52,449 nt of DNA. Source: Candidatus Moranbacteria bacterium UBA1302 (lineage in GTDB: Bacteria; Patescibacteriota; Minisyncoccia; Moranbacterales; UBA1568). The notes under the pieces were generated by a model that did no database searches, was not told the origin of the DNA, and saw only the letters and a list, made by a program, of their open reading frames with translations. Made by a program: the position numbers and the translations under genes. The stretch is from contig DBUA01000035.1 in assembly GCA_002307715.1 (NCBI GenBank), forward strand, positions 1 to 52,449, written 5' to 3'. Positions 1 to 6,988 of this stretch are shown here, piece by piece; position 1 is the stretch's first letter, and every line of letters starts with the position of its first letter.

Positions 1-2
1 AT

Positions 3-899
3 CGTCCGGATGTGCTTGATCCGGCCCTGCTTCGCGCCGGGCGGTTTGAGCGTCGTGTAACGATGGATCTTCCTGATATACATGAGCGGGAACAGATATT
101 GGCGATACATGTTAAGAATAAGCCATTATCTGACAATGTTGATCTGCGAATATTAGCTGAGCGCACGCCCGGATTTTCTGGCGCTGACCTCGCTAATCTC
201 GTCAATGAAGGAGCAATCCTCGCTACGAGAAGGAATAAGAAGACAATAGATTTTGTAGAATTAGTTGAATCTATCGAAAAAGTTATACTTGGTCCAGAGC
301 GACGAAGTCGGGTTATAAGCGACCAAGAGCGCAAGACGATAGCATATCATGAGGCTGGACATGCTTTGATTGGAACGGTTCTTCCGAATGCTGATCCCGT
401 GCATAAAGTATCGATTATTTCTCGCGGACATGCTGGCGGATACACGCTCGCTGTTCCGCAAGAAGATAAAACGCTCCATACTAAAGCGTATTATCTGGAT
501 GAATTATCAGTGTTGCTCGGCGGTTACGCTAGTGAGCGCATGATATTTAGTGATACGACGACAGGTCCATCAAATGACCTTGAAAGAGCCACGCAGATGG
601 CTCGGAATATGGTTACACGTTATGGAATGAGTCGTTTAGGAGCGCGTACGTTCGGTAAAAAAGAAGAATTAGTATTTCTCGGACGTGAGATGCATGAAGA
701 ACGGAATTATTCTGAAAAGACAGCTCAAGACATTGATACTGAAGTGACATGCATGATTGATGAAGCTCTCAAGCGCGCAAGCGATATCTTGAGCCAGAAA
801 CGTGCATTGCTTGATAGGATTGCTCTTGAACTTCTTGAAAAGGAGACGATAGAAAAAGAGCGTTTTGATGCCATTGTAGCAGAAGAAACAAGAGACTAA
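3..899 (+). CDS. ftsH: ATP-dependent zinc metalloprotease FtsH, C-terminal part (5' truncated by window edge)
   Basis: Membrane-bound AAA+ protease that degrades misfolded membrane and regulatory proteins. The reading frame is open from the first base; the first visible codons give the AAA second region of homology (RPDVLDPALLRAGRF), so the start lies outside the window. The zinc-binding HEAGH motif is encoded at 348-362, and the third-ligand region (SNDLERAT) follows about 80 codons later. Walker A and B and the N-terminal membrane segments are not visible. The frame ends at TAA 897-899 and is followed by a hairpin terminator. Family assignment is secure; nothing suggests loss of function in the visible part. 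Confidence 0.97.
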   Translation, partial: RPDVLDPALLRAGRFERRVTMDLPDIHEREQILAIHVKNKPLSDNVDLRILAERTPGFSGADLANLVNEGAILATRRNKKTIDFVELVESIEKVILGPERRSRVISDQERKTIAYHEAGHALIGTVLPNADPVHKVSIISRGHAGGYTLAVPQEDKTLHTKAYYLDELSVLLGGYASERMIFSDTTTGPSNDLERATQMARNMVTRYGMSRLGARTFGKKEELVFLGREMHEERNYSEKTAQDIDTEVTCMIDEALKRASDILSQKRALLDRIALELLEKETIEKERFDAIVAEETRD

Positions 900-918
900 T
901 AGGGACCGGTAGAATTTT

Positions 919-960
919 TCGGCTTCTAGGCATTTTTGTTTGGAAGCCGAGTCTTGTTTT
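919..960 (+). terminator. Rho-independent terminator after ftsH
   Basis: The inverted repeat TCGGCTTC (919-926) / GAAGCCGA (943-950) with a 16-nt loop is followed by a T-rich stretch ending in TTTT. It sits 20 nt after the ftsH stop. Confidence 0.55.
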
Positions 961-980
961 AGAGATGTAGAAGAGTACCC

Positions 981-1009
981 TTTACTTTTTAGAGATGAAT
1001 GGGTATACT
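981..1009 (+). promoter_or_regulatory. Promoter upstream of tRNA-Val
   Basis: TTTACT (981-986), a 17-nt spacer and TATACT (1004-1009) fit a sigma70-type promoter about 40 nt before tRNA-Val(GAC). Confidence 0.5.
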
Positions 1010-1050
1010 GATGATTGTTACATTGAGTTTTTAGTATAAAATCAGTTTTT

Positions 1051-1124
1051 GGGCTTGTAGCTCAGTTGGTTAGAGCGCTACATTGACATTGTAGAGGTCT
1101 CCAGTTCGAATCTGGACAAGCCCA
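1051..1124 (+). tRNA. tRNA-Val(GAC)
   Basis: Complete cloverleaf of 74 nt. The acceptor GGGCTTG pairs with CAAGCCC, the anticodon arm CTACA-TTGACAT-TGTAG gives anticodon GAC, and the T loop is TTCGAAT. The discriminator is A1124 and CCA is not encoded. A second valine tRNA (TAC) lies at 8571-8644. Confidence 0.96.
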
Positions 1125-1184
1125 CATGTAAGAATTCCCTTGTTGTCTAGGAAAATTCAGTGTATCTATTGGTATGCGCAAAAT

Positions 1185-1213
1185 AAAACCCCAAGAAATT
1201 TTCTTGGGGTTTT
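1185..1213 (-). terminator. Terminator shared by tRNA-Val and the minus-strand gene
   Basis: AAAACCCCAAGA (1185-1196) pairs perfectly with TCTTGGGGTTTT (1202-1213) around a 5-nt loop. A and T tracts flank both sides, so it can stop transcription from the converging genes on either strand. Confidence 0.75.
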
Positions 1214-1228
1214 ATAATTTGAAGTTTT

Positions 1229-2185
1229 TTAATAGCTGAGTAATGCTGCTGGACCACTTGTACTGACAGATGATTTGAGAGAGGTGCTTGTTTGGCTACT
1301 GACATTGTTGATTTCGCGCTGTATGCTTGACTGTACTTGACCGATACCTTGTTGTACAAGACGATTGATAGTTTGATTAACGGTCGATGTTACGACTCCA
1401 GAAAGAAATTCAGCCGGATTTGAAGCGTTGGCAATAATATCGTTGCCCATGTTTTGCACGCGTGTCGTTATTGCTTCAATAGATCCTGCCGGAGCTATGA
1501 CTTTCCCATTGCTCTGCACAGGAAGAAATCCACCACTTGATTGCGCTTGAACTTCTGCAGTCTTTTGGTTTTCAGCGAGTTTCTTCTGATAAGCATTTTC
1601 AGCTAATAGCGTATAACCGTAAGGGTTGTTCGCTGGATTTGAGAAAAAGGCATTGAATCCTCTCCAATTTCCTTCTGAAAACATTGTTGACGGACTTGAA
1701 GCATAGCTATCAAGATCATACTGAATCGTAGTTGTTCCGCTGTTGACAGTCGCTTGTTTTGCCATTGAGACGAGATATTGAGTATAATTTCCACCTAAAC
1801 CAGAAGAGACATCACCAGCACTGATGTAGTTAGAGGAAGATGACTTTCCTCGTGTCGAAAGCGTAAAAAAATCATTCATGTAGAGGTTCGTTTTTTGTCG
1901 TGGCGTTTGATAAAGAAAGCTATTGTAGTCTGTTATGAAAAGTGCTTGCCCAGAGCTCCCGCCGACAAGTTGGTTGATTTGGCTATTGAGCAATTGTACG
2001 GCCGCGACTTTAAGTGACCCGAGAAGTACGCCTTGGATTTGATCATAAATTTTTTCCATGGCCTGCTTCATGATAGTGGCAGCCATAGTTGTCCCCCAAA
2101 CGTCAGCATGCGCTTGTGGAGCAGAAAAAACTAACAAGAAAGAAAAGGAAAGGAGTAAAGCTGACGATGTGATAATTTTTTTCAT
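1229..2185 (-). CDS. Secreted protein of unknown function with signal peptide
   Basis: 318 residues. The first 27 form a clear signal peptide (Lys-Lys, a hydrophobic core, then a PQAHA-type cleavage site), so the protein is probably exported. The mature part has no membrane segment, is rich in Ser, Asn, Gln and Thr, and has amphipathic helical stretches at the start (QAMEKIYDQIQGVLLGSL) and near the C-terminus (VNQTINRLVQQGIGQVQSSI) that could form coiled coils. I do not recognise the family. It lies 36 nt downstream of another exported protein on the same strand and ends just before a strong terminator, so the two are probably co-transcribed. A surface or secretion-apparatus role is only a guess from context. 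Confidence 0.85.
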   Translation of the reverse strand: MKKIITSSALLLSFSFLLVFSAPQAHADVWGTTMAATIMKQAMEKIYDQIQGVLLGSLKVAAVQLLNSQINQLVGGSSGQALFITDYNSFLYQTPRQKTNLYMNDFFTLSTRGKSSSSNYISAGDVSSGLGGNYTQYLVSMAKQATVNSGTTTIQYDLDSYASSPSTMFSEGNWRGFNAFFSNPANNPYGYTLLAENAYQKKLAENQKTAEVQAQSSGGFLPVQSNGKVIAPAGSIEAITTRVQNMGNDIIANASNPAEFLSGVVTSTVNQTINRLVQQGIGQVQSSIQREINNVSSQTSTSLKSSVSTSGPAALLSY

Positions 2186-2221
2186 AAAAATCGTATATTC
2201 GACCTGATCCTTATATGTTCA

Positions 2222-3214
2222 TCAAAGATTGATAGGTAATTCGTCAATCCCGTATTCGGAGAGTTTTTTGCTTACTTCATCTGAAAAAGATATAGACGCT
2301 CCAATGAATCCTTGAGCTTTAGATAGAATTGCTATTTGGCCGATCGGATCGTCCTGTGTTGGTTTCAATTCATTTTTAAGCTGTGATGCATAGAGAGCCA
2401 TTCGGAGCGCTTTTATATGCACATCGAGCATTTCTTCCGGCACCTCTATGTCTTTGATCCCTTTGAATAATTCGTCTCCTTTATCACTGAGCTGATCGAG
2501 ATAACTCATATCTCCCGATGCAAGAGCTGAAATTGATGAGCTTGATAGAGTATCGAGCATATTACTGAAATCATCACCGGTATGGAATGACGTCGGAGAA
2601 TTGTTGGCGATAAGATACGAGACTGAGGTGAGATATTCAGTAGCGTCCTCTTTTTTGGCCTCTTTTTCTGCTTTTGTCCCTAGTTTTTTTGAGGGAGATT
2701 TCTTTATTTTAATGTCAGACATGTTTATTTCAGGCAAAATCACTTCTGAAGTACTCCCGTTCATTATATTTTGGACGGCTGTATTGACTTGCTCTACAGA
2801 GACCGCCTCGTCACCTGAACTATTTTTTATAACTTTTGCAATTTCATTTGAAACCTGTTCCGTTAAGTTAGTATTATTTACATTGGCGGAAGCATCGGTA
2901 ACGTTTGTTGATGATGAAACGGTAACGATTTTGTCTCCAGGAGCTTTTTTCAGAGGATTATAACCGCTTAAAACTTCAACTCCATCAGAATAGCCATCCC
3001 CGTCAGAATCTTTGTTATAGGGATCTGTGCCGTAAAGTGACTCTTCGTCGTTGCTGAGCCCATCCCCGTCAGAATCTTGAAATATGTTTTTTCCTGAAAC
3101 TGAATCATCAGCAAGAACAAAAAAAGCCATACTGAAAAACAGCAGGCCTGAGAACACAAACAACGAAACGCGCACACTCTTCGCAGAAATTTCGCGAAAG
3201 AATGATGGAATCAT
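2222..3214 (-). CDS. Exported or membrane-anchored protein with TSP3-type calcium-binding repeats
   Basis: 330 residues. Residues about 16-35 form a hydrophobic signal or anchor segment. Two DxDGDG-type calcium-binding repeats follow at 47-52 and 69-74, spaced as in thrombospondin type 3 or EF-hand-like surface repeats (each followed by a GTDP- or GYNP-like turn). The remaining ~240 residues are mainly helical, with a charged Lys/Glu segment near the middle, and match no family I recognise. It is the first gene of a two-gene minus-strand unit and faces the AT-rich parS-like region, which must also carry its promoter. The repeats suggest a calcium-stabilised extracellular stalk; that role is inferred. 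Confidence 0.85.
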   Translation of the reverse strand: MIPSFFREISAKSVRVSLFVFSGLLFFSMAFFVLADDSVSGKNIFQDSDGDGLSNDEESLYGTDPYNKDSDGDGYSDGVEVLSGYNPLKKAPGDKIVTVSSSTNVTDASANVNNTNLTEQVSNEIAKVIKNSSGDEAVSVEQVNTAVQNIMNGSTSEVILPEINMSDIKIKKSPSKKLGTKAEKEAKKEDATEYLTSVSYLIANNSPTSFHTGDDFSNMLDTLSSSSISALASGDMSYLDQLSDKGDELFKGIKDIEVPEEMLDVHIKALRMALYASQLKNELKPTQDDPIGQIAILSKAQGFIGASISFSDEVSKKLSEYGIDELPINL

Positions 3215-3339
3215 AGTACAATAATGTTGGTATGTATATCTATGTATCTAGTATATCATTTTTTTCTTTTTTTTGCAATTATATCTTTTTAAGATATATT
3301 ATATAATAAATATAAGATTATGTCAATTTATTAGATGAA

Positions 3340-3582
3340 TGTTCCACGTGGAACAATTAAATATCATAAATAACTTATTGAGTTTATTTTTTAATTGTTC
3401 CACGTGGAACAATAAGCATTTTTTAGAATAGTAAAACAGTATTCTTTATGTGTTGTTCCACGTAGAATATATTTATTTTTTAGGTTTTTATTTATATTAT
3501 TTTTTAATTGTTCCACGTGGAACAATAAGCATTTTTTAGAATAGTAAAACAGTATTCTTTATGTGTTGTTCCACGTAGAACA
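3340..3582. promoter_or_regulatory. parS: Cluster of five parS-like palindromes
   Basis: Three copies of the perfect palindrome TGTTCCACGTGGAACA lie at 3340-3355, 3396-3411 and 3509-3524. Two imperfect copies are TGTTCCACGTAGAATA at 3454-3469 and TGTTCCACGTAGAACA at 3567-3582. The perfect form agrees with the bacterial ParB-binding consensus TGTTNCACGTGNAACA. The block lies in very AT-rich DNA without ORFs. ParB (Spo0J) would load here to organise origin segregation. An operator for a repressor with a similar palindrome is the alternative; no parA or parB gene is visible in the window. Confidence 0.75.
3384..3580. repeat. 84-bp direct duplication with 113-bp period
   Basis: Positions 3384-3467 recur, identical by eye, at 3497-3580. 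Each copy carries one perfect and one imperfect parS-like site about 58 bp apart. The duplication is therefore what multiplied the sites. Confidence 0.85.
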
Positions 3583-3650
3583 ATAAGTATAAGTTATTAT
3601 TTATTGACAATTATTTATATTTATTTTATAATATTAATAACAATAATATA

Positions 3651-3680
3651 TTGACTAAATACTATAAATACAGGTATTAT
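3651..3680 (+). promoter_or_regulatory. Promoter for tRNA-Ala/tRNA-Arg
   Basis: TTGACT (3651-3656), an 18-nt spacer and TATTAT (3675-3680) lie 24 nt before the tRNA-Ala gene. Confidence 0.5.
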
Positions 3681-3704
3681 TAGTTGGTATAAAAAGAAGA
3701 GAAA

Positions 3705-3777
3705 GGGCCTGTAGCTTAGTTGGTAGAGCGCCTCCATGGCATGGAGGAGGTCAGGAGTTCGAGTCTCCTCAGGTCCA
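3705..3777 (+). tRNA. tRNA-Ala(GGC)
   Basis: 73 nt. The acceptor GGGCCTG pairs with CAGGTCC (one G-U). The anticodon arm CCTCC-ATGGCAT-GGAGG gives GGC, and the T arm carries GTTCGAG. The discriminator is A and CCA is not encoded. Confidence 0.95.
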
Positions 3778-3825
3778 CATTTTTGGCTTTTCATACATAA
3801 ATACCGTTAAAACGGTAAAGAATAA

Positions 3826-3897
3826 GCCTCCATAGCTCAATGGATAGAGCTATCGCGTCCTAAGCGAGAGATCTAGGTTCGATTCCTGGTGGGGGCA
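3826..3897 (+). tRNA. tRNA-Arg(CCT)
   Basis: 72 nt. The acceptor GCCTCCA pairs with TGGGGGC. The anticodon loop GTCCTAA, on a four-pair TCGC/GCGA stem, gives CCT (Arg AGG); the top pair of the anticodon stem is an A-G mismatch. The discriminator is A and CCA is not encoded. Confidence 0.93.
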
Positions 3898-3925
3898 CTA
3901 TCCAATAGATTATCATTTTTTATTT

Positions 3926-4261
3926 ATGGCATCATTTAGAGTTACAAAAGTAAATGAATTGATTCGACAGCAGTTGTCTGAGATAATAAATCGAGAATTA
4001 TCCCTTAAACCAGGGGTTTTTATTACTCTTTCTAAAGTTGACACATCAAAAGATCTCAGGTATACTCGGATGTTCGTGAGTGTTTTTCCGGAAGAAGAGT
4101 CTCATTACATTGTTGAAACTCTTAAAAAGGAATTGGGAGGCCTTCAAAAGAAACTTCACGAGAAACTTTATATGAAGCCTTTACCAAAGCTTTCTTTTGA
4201 AATAGATGGTACAGAGAAAGAAGCAGATAAAGTAGAAAAGATTTTGAAGGAGCTTTTTTAA
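3926..4261 (+). CDS. rbfA: Ribosome-binding factor A
   Basis: 111-residue KH-like protein that helps mature the 5' end of 16S rRNA in the small subunit. The sequence has the family pattern: an N-terminal VNELIRQQLSEII helix, a central DLRYTRMFVSVFP strand segment, and a C-terminal PLPKLSFEID segment. Length is normal for the family. No Shine-Dalgarno sequence precedes the ATG. It follows two tRNA genes and is 24 nt ahead of the nrnA-like gene, so the tRNAs, rbfA, nrnA and the uracil-DNA glycosylase may share transcripts. Confidence 0.95.
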   Translation: MASFRVTKVNELIRQQLSEIINRELSLKPGVFITLSKVDTSKDLRYTRMFVSVFPEEESHYIVETLKKELGGLQKKLHEKLYMKPLPKLSFEIDGTEKEADKVEKILKELF

Positions 4262-4272
4262 GGAAAATGGAC

Positions 4273-4281
4273 TTATCCACA
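4273..4281 (+). promoter_or_regulatory. Perfect DnaA-box sequence
   Basis: TTATCCACA matches the DnaA-box consensus exactly and lies between rbfA and the nrnA-like start codon, about 0.7 kb from the parS-like cluster. A degenerate second box-like sequence, TTATGCAG, follows directly. A single box could be chance; its location makes it worth recording. Confidence 0.4.
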
Positions 4282-4285
4282 GGTT

Positions 4286-5245
4286 ATGCAGTGTTTTGAT
4301 GCGGAATTTCGAAATCTTGGATATGTCGTGAAAAAATCAGACCGTATTTTGCTTATCGCGCATAGTAGGCCGGATCCGGATACGGTTGGATCTAATGTCG
4401 CTTTATGTGAATATCTTGAATCTCAAGGGAAAAAGACTGATATAGCCTGCTATGATTTTTTCCCTGAAATCATGAAAGGATTGAGTGGGAGACGTTTTGT
4501 TCATCCAGATCATGTAGATTTCGATTCTTATGACGCGATTATTGCCTGCGATAGCGTTGATCGAGGTTTTGATAAGATGATTGGAAATGTTAGTTCTGAA
4601 CAAGTAGTTGTATTGATTGACCATCATCCGGATATAGAATTAGAAGCAGATATCCGTATTGTTGATGTGGAATATTCATCAGCATCAGAATTAGTATATC
4701 TTTTTCTTGAATCAGTTGGAGCCTTGATAACAAAAAGTATGGCGAGCCTCTTGCTTTCGGGTATATTGTTCGACACAGGAAGCTTTCAACATTCGAATGT
4801 TACTCCACGCGTTATGGAGATAGCATCTTGTCTTGTAAAGAAAGGCGCTCCACTCCAAAAAATTACGCAAACTATATTTTCGAATCAGGATGTAGCAGCT
4901 CTTCGTTTGTGGGGAAAAGCTTTTGAAAAAGCAAAATTGAATCCTTTAAACGGAATGATAATGACAGCTGTTACGAAAAAAGATGTTGAAGAGTGCGGGG
5001 CTTCAGCCGATGATATTTATCAAGTGACATCGATATTGAGTACGGTTCCTGATGCAAGATTCGCGCTTGTGCTTTCGGAACGCGATCATGGGATGATAAG
5101 AGCTAGTCTTCGGTCTACAGATTGTTCTAATTTTGATGTTTCGGATATAGCAAAAAGATTCGGTGGTGGTGGGCATAGATTGGCGAGTGGTTTTGAACTT
5201 CCTGGGCGTATTATCGAGACGGAATCAGGTTTTATGGTAGTATGA
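4286..5245 (+). CDS. nrnA: DHH/DHHA1-family phosphoesterase, NrnA-like oligoribonuclease/pAp phosphatase
   Basis: 319 residues. NrnA-type enzymes degrade 2-5-nt RNA to mononucleotides and hydrolyse pAp, using Mn2+. The metal motifs are present: HSRPDPD at 26-32, Asp89 in IACDS, and DHH at 112-114. The C-terminal DHHA1 substrate-binding glycine motif GGGGH is at about 293-297. Length matches the family. The start ATG lies within the TTATCCACAGGTTATGCAG segment and lacks a Shine-Dalgarno site. rbfA followed by a DHH gene is a common bacterial order, which supports the call. Biochemical specificity cannot be read from sequence. Confidence 0.9.
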   Translation: MQCFDAEFRNLGYVVKKSDRILLIAHSRPDPDTVGSNVALCEYLESQGKKTDIACYDFFPEIMKGLSGRRFVHPDHVDFDSYDAIIACDSVDRGFDKMIGNVSSEQVVVLIDHHPDIELEADIRIVDVEYSSASELVYLFLESVGALITKSMASLLLSGILFDTGSFQHSNVTPRVMEIASCLVKKGAPLQKITQTIFSNQDVAALRLWGKAFEKAKLNPLNGMIMTAVTKKDVEECGASADDIYQVTSILSTVPDARFALVLSERDHGMIRASLRSTDCSNFDVSDIAKRFGGGGHRLASGFELPGRIIETESGFMVV

Positions 5246-5275
5246 ACCGTATAGCGATCCTAGATTTTTTGAAGT

Positions 5276-5851
5276 ATGGACCAAAAAAAGCGTCTTGATC
5301 AAGCGCAAATCAAGTGGAGGGATATGTGCGATTGTTCTCTTCGGAATCAATGTACGCAAGCCGTATTTGGAGAAGGAAATGCTGAGGCAGATATCGTTTT
5401 CATAGGTGAAGCTCCCGGAAAGAATGAAGATATCCAAGGGCGTCCATTTATCGGAGCGGCAGGAAAATTTCTTTCTGAAATGTTGGCGATTATCGGATTG
5501 AAACGCGAGGATGTTTATATTACGAATATCGTGAAATATCGTCCGCCTGAAAATCGTGACCCTGTTCCAGAAGAAATCGAAGCATGTTCGTTGTGGCTTT
5601 ATGAAGAACTTTCAATTATCGATCCGAAGCTGATTGTTATGTTGGGACGGCATGCTCTTGAGCATTTTGTCCCAGGAAAGAAAATATCTGAAGCACATGG
5701 AAAAACGTTTCGTTTGATATTCAACGGACGTGAGCGCTCTTTTTTTGCTTTGTATCATCCGGCCGCTGCTTTGTATAATGGAGGGATGCGGCAGACCTTG
5801 ATTGAAGATTTTAAGAAAATCTCGAAGGTAATTTCGAAGATGGAAAAATAA
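5276..5851 (+). CDS. Uracil-DNA glycosylase, family 4 (UDGa-like), altered Fe-S cysteines
   Basis: 191 residues. Removes uracil from DNA in base-excision repair. Motif 1 GEAPGKNED is at 44-52, and motif 2 HPAA starts at His161. Classic family-4 enzymes bind a 4Fe-4S cluster through a CxxC pair, a Cys in a KCRPP segment and a later Cys. Here the N-terminal pair is Cys18/Cys20 (CxC), the KCRPP Cys is replaced by Tyr88 (KYRPP), and Cys104 remains; Cys26 is an extra. The cluster may be absent or differently ligated. The gene follows nrnA by 30 nt and ends at a strong terminator. Confidence 0.93.
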   Translation: MDQKKRLDQAQIKWRDMCDCSLRNQCTQAVFGEGNAEADIVFIGEAPGKNEDIQGRPFIGAAGKFLSEMLAIIGLKREDVYITNIVKYRPPENRDPVPEEIEACSLWLYEELSIIDPKLIVMLGRHALEHFVPGKKISEAHGKTFRLIFNGRERSFFALYHPAAALYNGGMRQTLIEDFKKISKVISKMEK

Positions 5852-5877
5852 AAACCGGATGAACATCCGGTTTTTTT
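5851..5877 (+). terminator. Terminator between the udg gene and minus-strand tRNA-Leu
   Basis: AAAACCGGAT (5851-5860) / ATCCGGTTTT (5865-5874), GAAC loop, followed by a T run. The A-rich 5' side allows it to act on the opposite strand too. Confidence 0.85.
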
Positions 5878-5878
5878 G

Positions 5879-5961
5879 TGCCGCGGGAGAGACTCGAACT
5901 CTCACGATCTTACGATCCGCGGATTTTAAGTCCGCTGCGTCTACCATTCCGCCACCACGGC
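5879..5961 (-). tRNA. tRNA-Leu(TAA)
   Basis: 83-nt type II tRNA with a variable arm. On the minus strand the acceptor GCCGTGG pairs with CCGCGGC, and the anticodon arm GCGGA-CTTAAAA-TCCGC gives TAA. CCA is not encoded. Confidence 0.95.
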
Positions 5962-5973
5962 GATGTCATTTTG

Positions 5974-6044
5974 AGGTCGCGTCCGGAGTCGAACCGGAGT
6001 AAAAGGTTTTGCAGACCTGTGCCTAACCGCTCGGCCACGCGACC
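5974..6044 (-). tRNA. tRNA-Cys(GCA)
   Basis: 71 nt. The acceptor GGTCGCG pairs with CGCGACC, the discriminator is U as expected for tRNA-Cys, and the anticodon loop CTGCAAA gives GCA. Confidence 0.95.
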
Positions 6045-6098
6045 GCTAATGTACTTTCCAAGCCTATCAAATAGACTAAGAAGCGTCAATCGTATAAG

Positions 6099-6130
6099 AA
6101 AACCCCTCAAGTTTTTATCGGAGGGGTTTT
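6099..6130 (-). terminator. Terminator after the 3D-domain gene
   Basis: AAAACCCCTC (6099-6108) pairs with GAGGGGTTTT (6121-6130). On the minus strand it follows the stop codon by about 10 nt and ends in a T run. Confidence 0.75.
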
Positions 6131-6140
6131 CATCTTTAAT

Positions 6141-6710
6141 TTAGTGAACGACTTCGGCTAACAGGTGTTGACGCCCGAAAGTAAAAGCCTCTTTTTTTGT
6201 TTCTACATAGATATCTATGCGGTTTCCTTTTATAGCACCTCCGCGATCTTCACATCGATATTCGCCAACGCCATTGATACGTATTTTTGTACCGAATGGG
6301 AAGTTGGGAGGACAAGCAATGGTTCGTTTTTCAGTTACTTTTAGTCCTGATGCAGTAACACCATCGTCTTTTCCGCATTCGTCGGCTGCGGCGGTATAGG
6401 CAGAAACATTCACTTTGAATGGTTCAGTGGGAAGATTATCCCACAAATCGGCTTGTTTTTCTTTCCATCGATCGAGAAGTTCGTTCTCTATCGAATGGAT
6501 AGTTTTTGTATCAGAATCCTCGGTATTTTCCATGCGGAGAGTCCATTCAAGTAAAAAAGGATCATTCCGAAAATCATAAGCATCGGAAGAGGATTGATCG
6601 AGCAGGAGAGGCGTATCTATGGAATCTGCATGGACAGAACTTACTCCTATAAAGAAGAAAATAACCCCAAAAATCGTCTGAATGATATGGATTCCTTTCG
6701 GAAAACGCAT
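6141..6710 (-). CDS. Exported 3D-domain protein (cell-wall-active double-psi barrel)
   Basis: 189 residues. A signal peptide spans about residues 1-28, ending in VHA. The C-terminal half (from about residue 100) is a 3D domain as in YabE/YocH/MltA-type wall enzymes: an AYTAAADECG start, DGVTASGLKV, PFGTKIRI and the signature DRGGAIKGNRIDIYV with its conserved aspartates. Such domains cut glycan strands or bind peptidoglycan. The N-terminal ~65 residues of the mature protein are acidic and unassigned. It is transcribed alone, ending at a strong terminator, and is preceded by the inverted-repeat-rich region at 6815-6956. Confidence 0.88.
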   Translation of the reverse strand: MRFPKGIHIIQTIFGVIFFFIGVSSVHADSIDTPLLLDQSSSDAYDFRNDPFLLEWTLRMENTEDSDTKTIHSIENELLDRWKEKQADLWDNLPTEPFKVNVSAYTAAADECGKDDGVTASGLKVTEKRTIACPPNFPFGTKIRINGVGEYRCEDRGGAIKGNRIDIYVETKKEAFTFGRQHLLAEVVH

Positions 6711-6814
6711 AAAGTGCTCTTACGTGTAAACCGTTTTTTCCGTAGAAATTGCGGGCCGCCTGGTTTGAGGCAACTTGAGATATTAGCATAAAATAAAAAA
6801 AGAGTCAAGACTGA

Positions 6815-6854
6815 AAATATACTATTTGGCTTAACAAAGCCAAATAGTATATTT
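6815..6854. repeat. Perfect 18-bp inverted repeat with 4-nt loop
   Basis: Residues 6815-6832 pair perfectly with 6837-6854 around loop AACA. The outer part is AT only and the top is TTTGGCTT/AAGCCAAA. It lies in the gap upstream of the 3D gene. A 12-bp palindrome GCTTATATAAGC (6858-6869) and a CCACTA/TAGTGG repeat (6869-6890) follow directly. Confidence 0.85.
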
Positions 6855-6928
6855 AAAGCTTATATAAGCCACTATGTGGATATCTAGTGGAAAAGAAAAA
6901 AACTTTTGAAAATAAAAATTTATACAAT

Positions 6929-6956
6929 ATAAAATGGCTTATAAAAGCCATTTTAT
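6929..6956 (-). terminator. Inverted repeat, likely terminator of the diguanylate cyclase gene
   Basis: ATAAAATGGCTT (6929-6940) / AAGCCATTTTAT (6945-6956) with a 4-nt loop, about 35 nt beyond the minus-strand stop. The AT-rich arms give a U-rich 3' end. The gap 6957-6988 carries two DnaA-box-like TTATACA sequences and TGTGGACAG. Confidence 0.55.
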
Positions 6957-6988
6957 TAGTTATACACGAGTTATACAGTTGTGGACAG

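Noticed and set aside
3340..3582. CRISPR array
   Set aside because: The repeats are palindromic 16-mers with irregular spacing, and the inter-site sequences are themselves duplicated, so they are not unique spacers. No cas genes are near.
4273..4294. A complete oriC inside the rbfA-nrnA gap
   Set aside because: Only one perfect DnaA box and one poor neighbour, in a 24-nt gap; an origin needs several boxes and an unwinding region. The AT-rich parS-like block or the 6.8-7.0 kb region would be better places to look.
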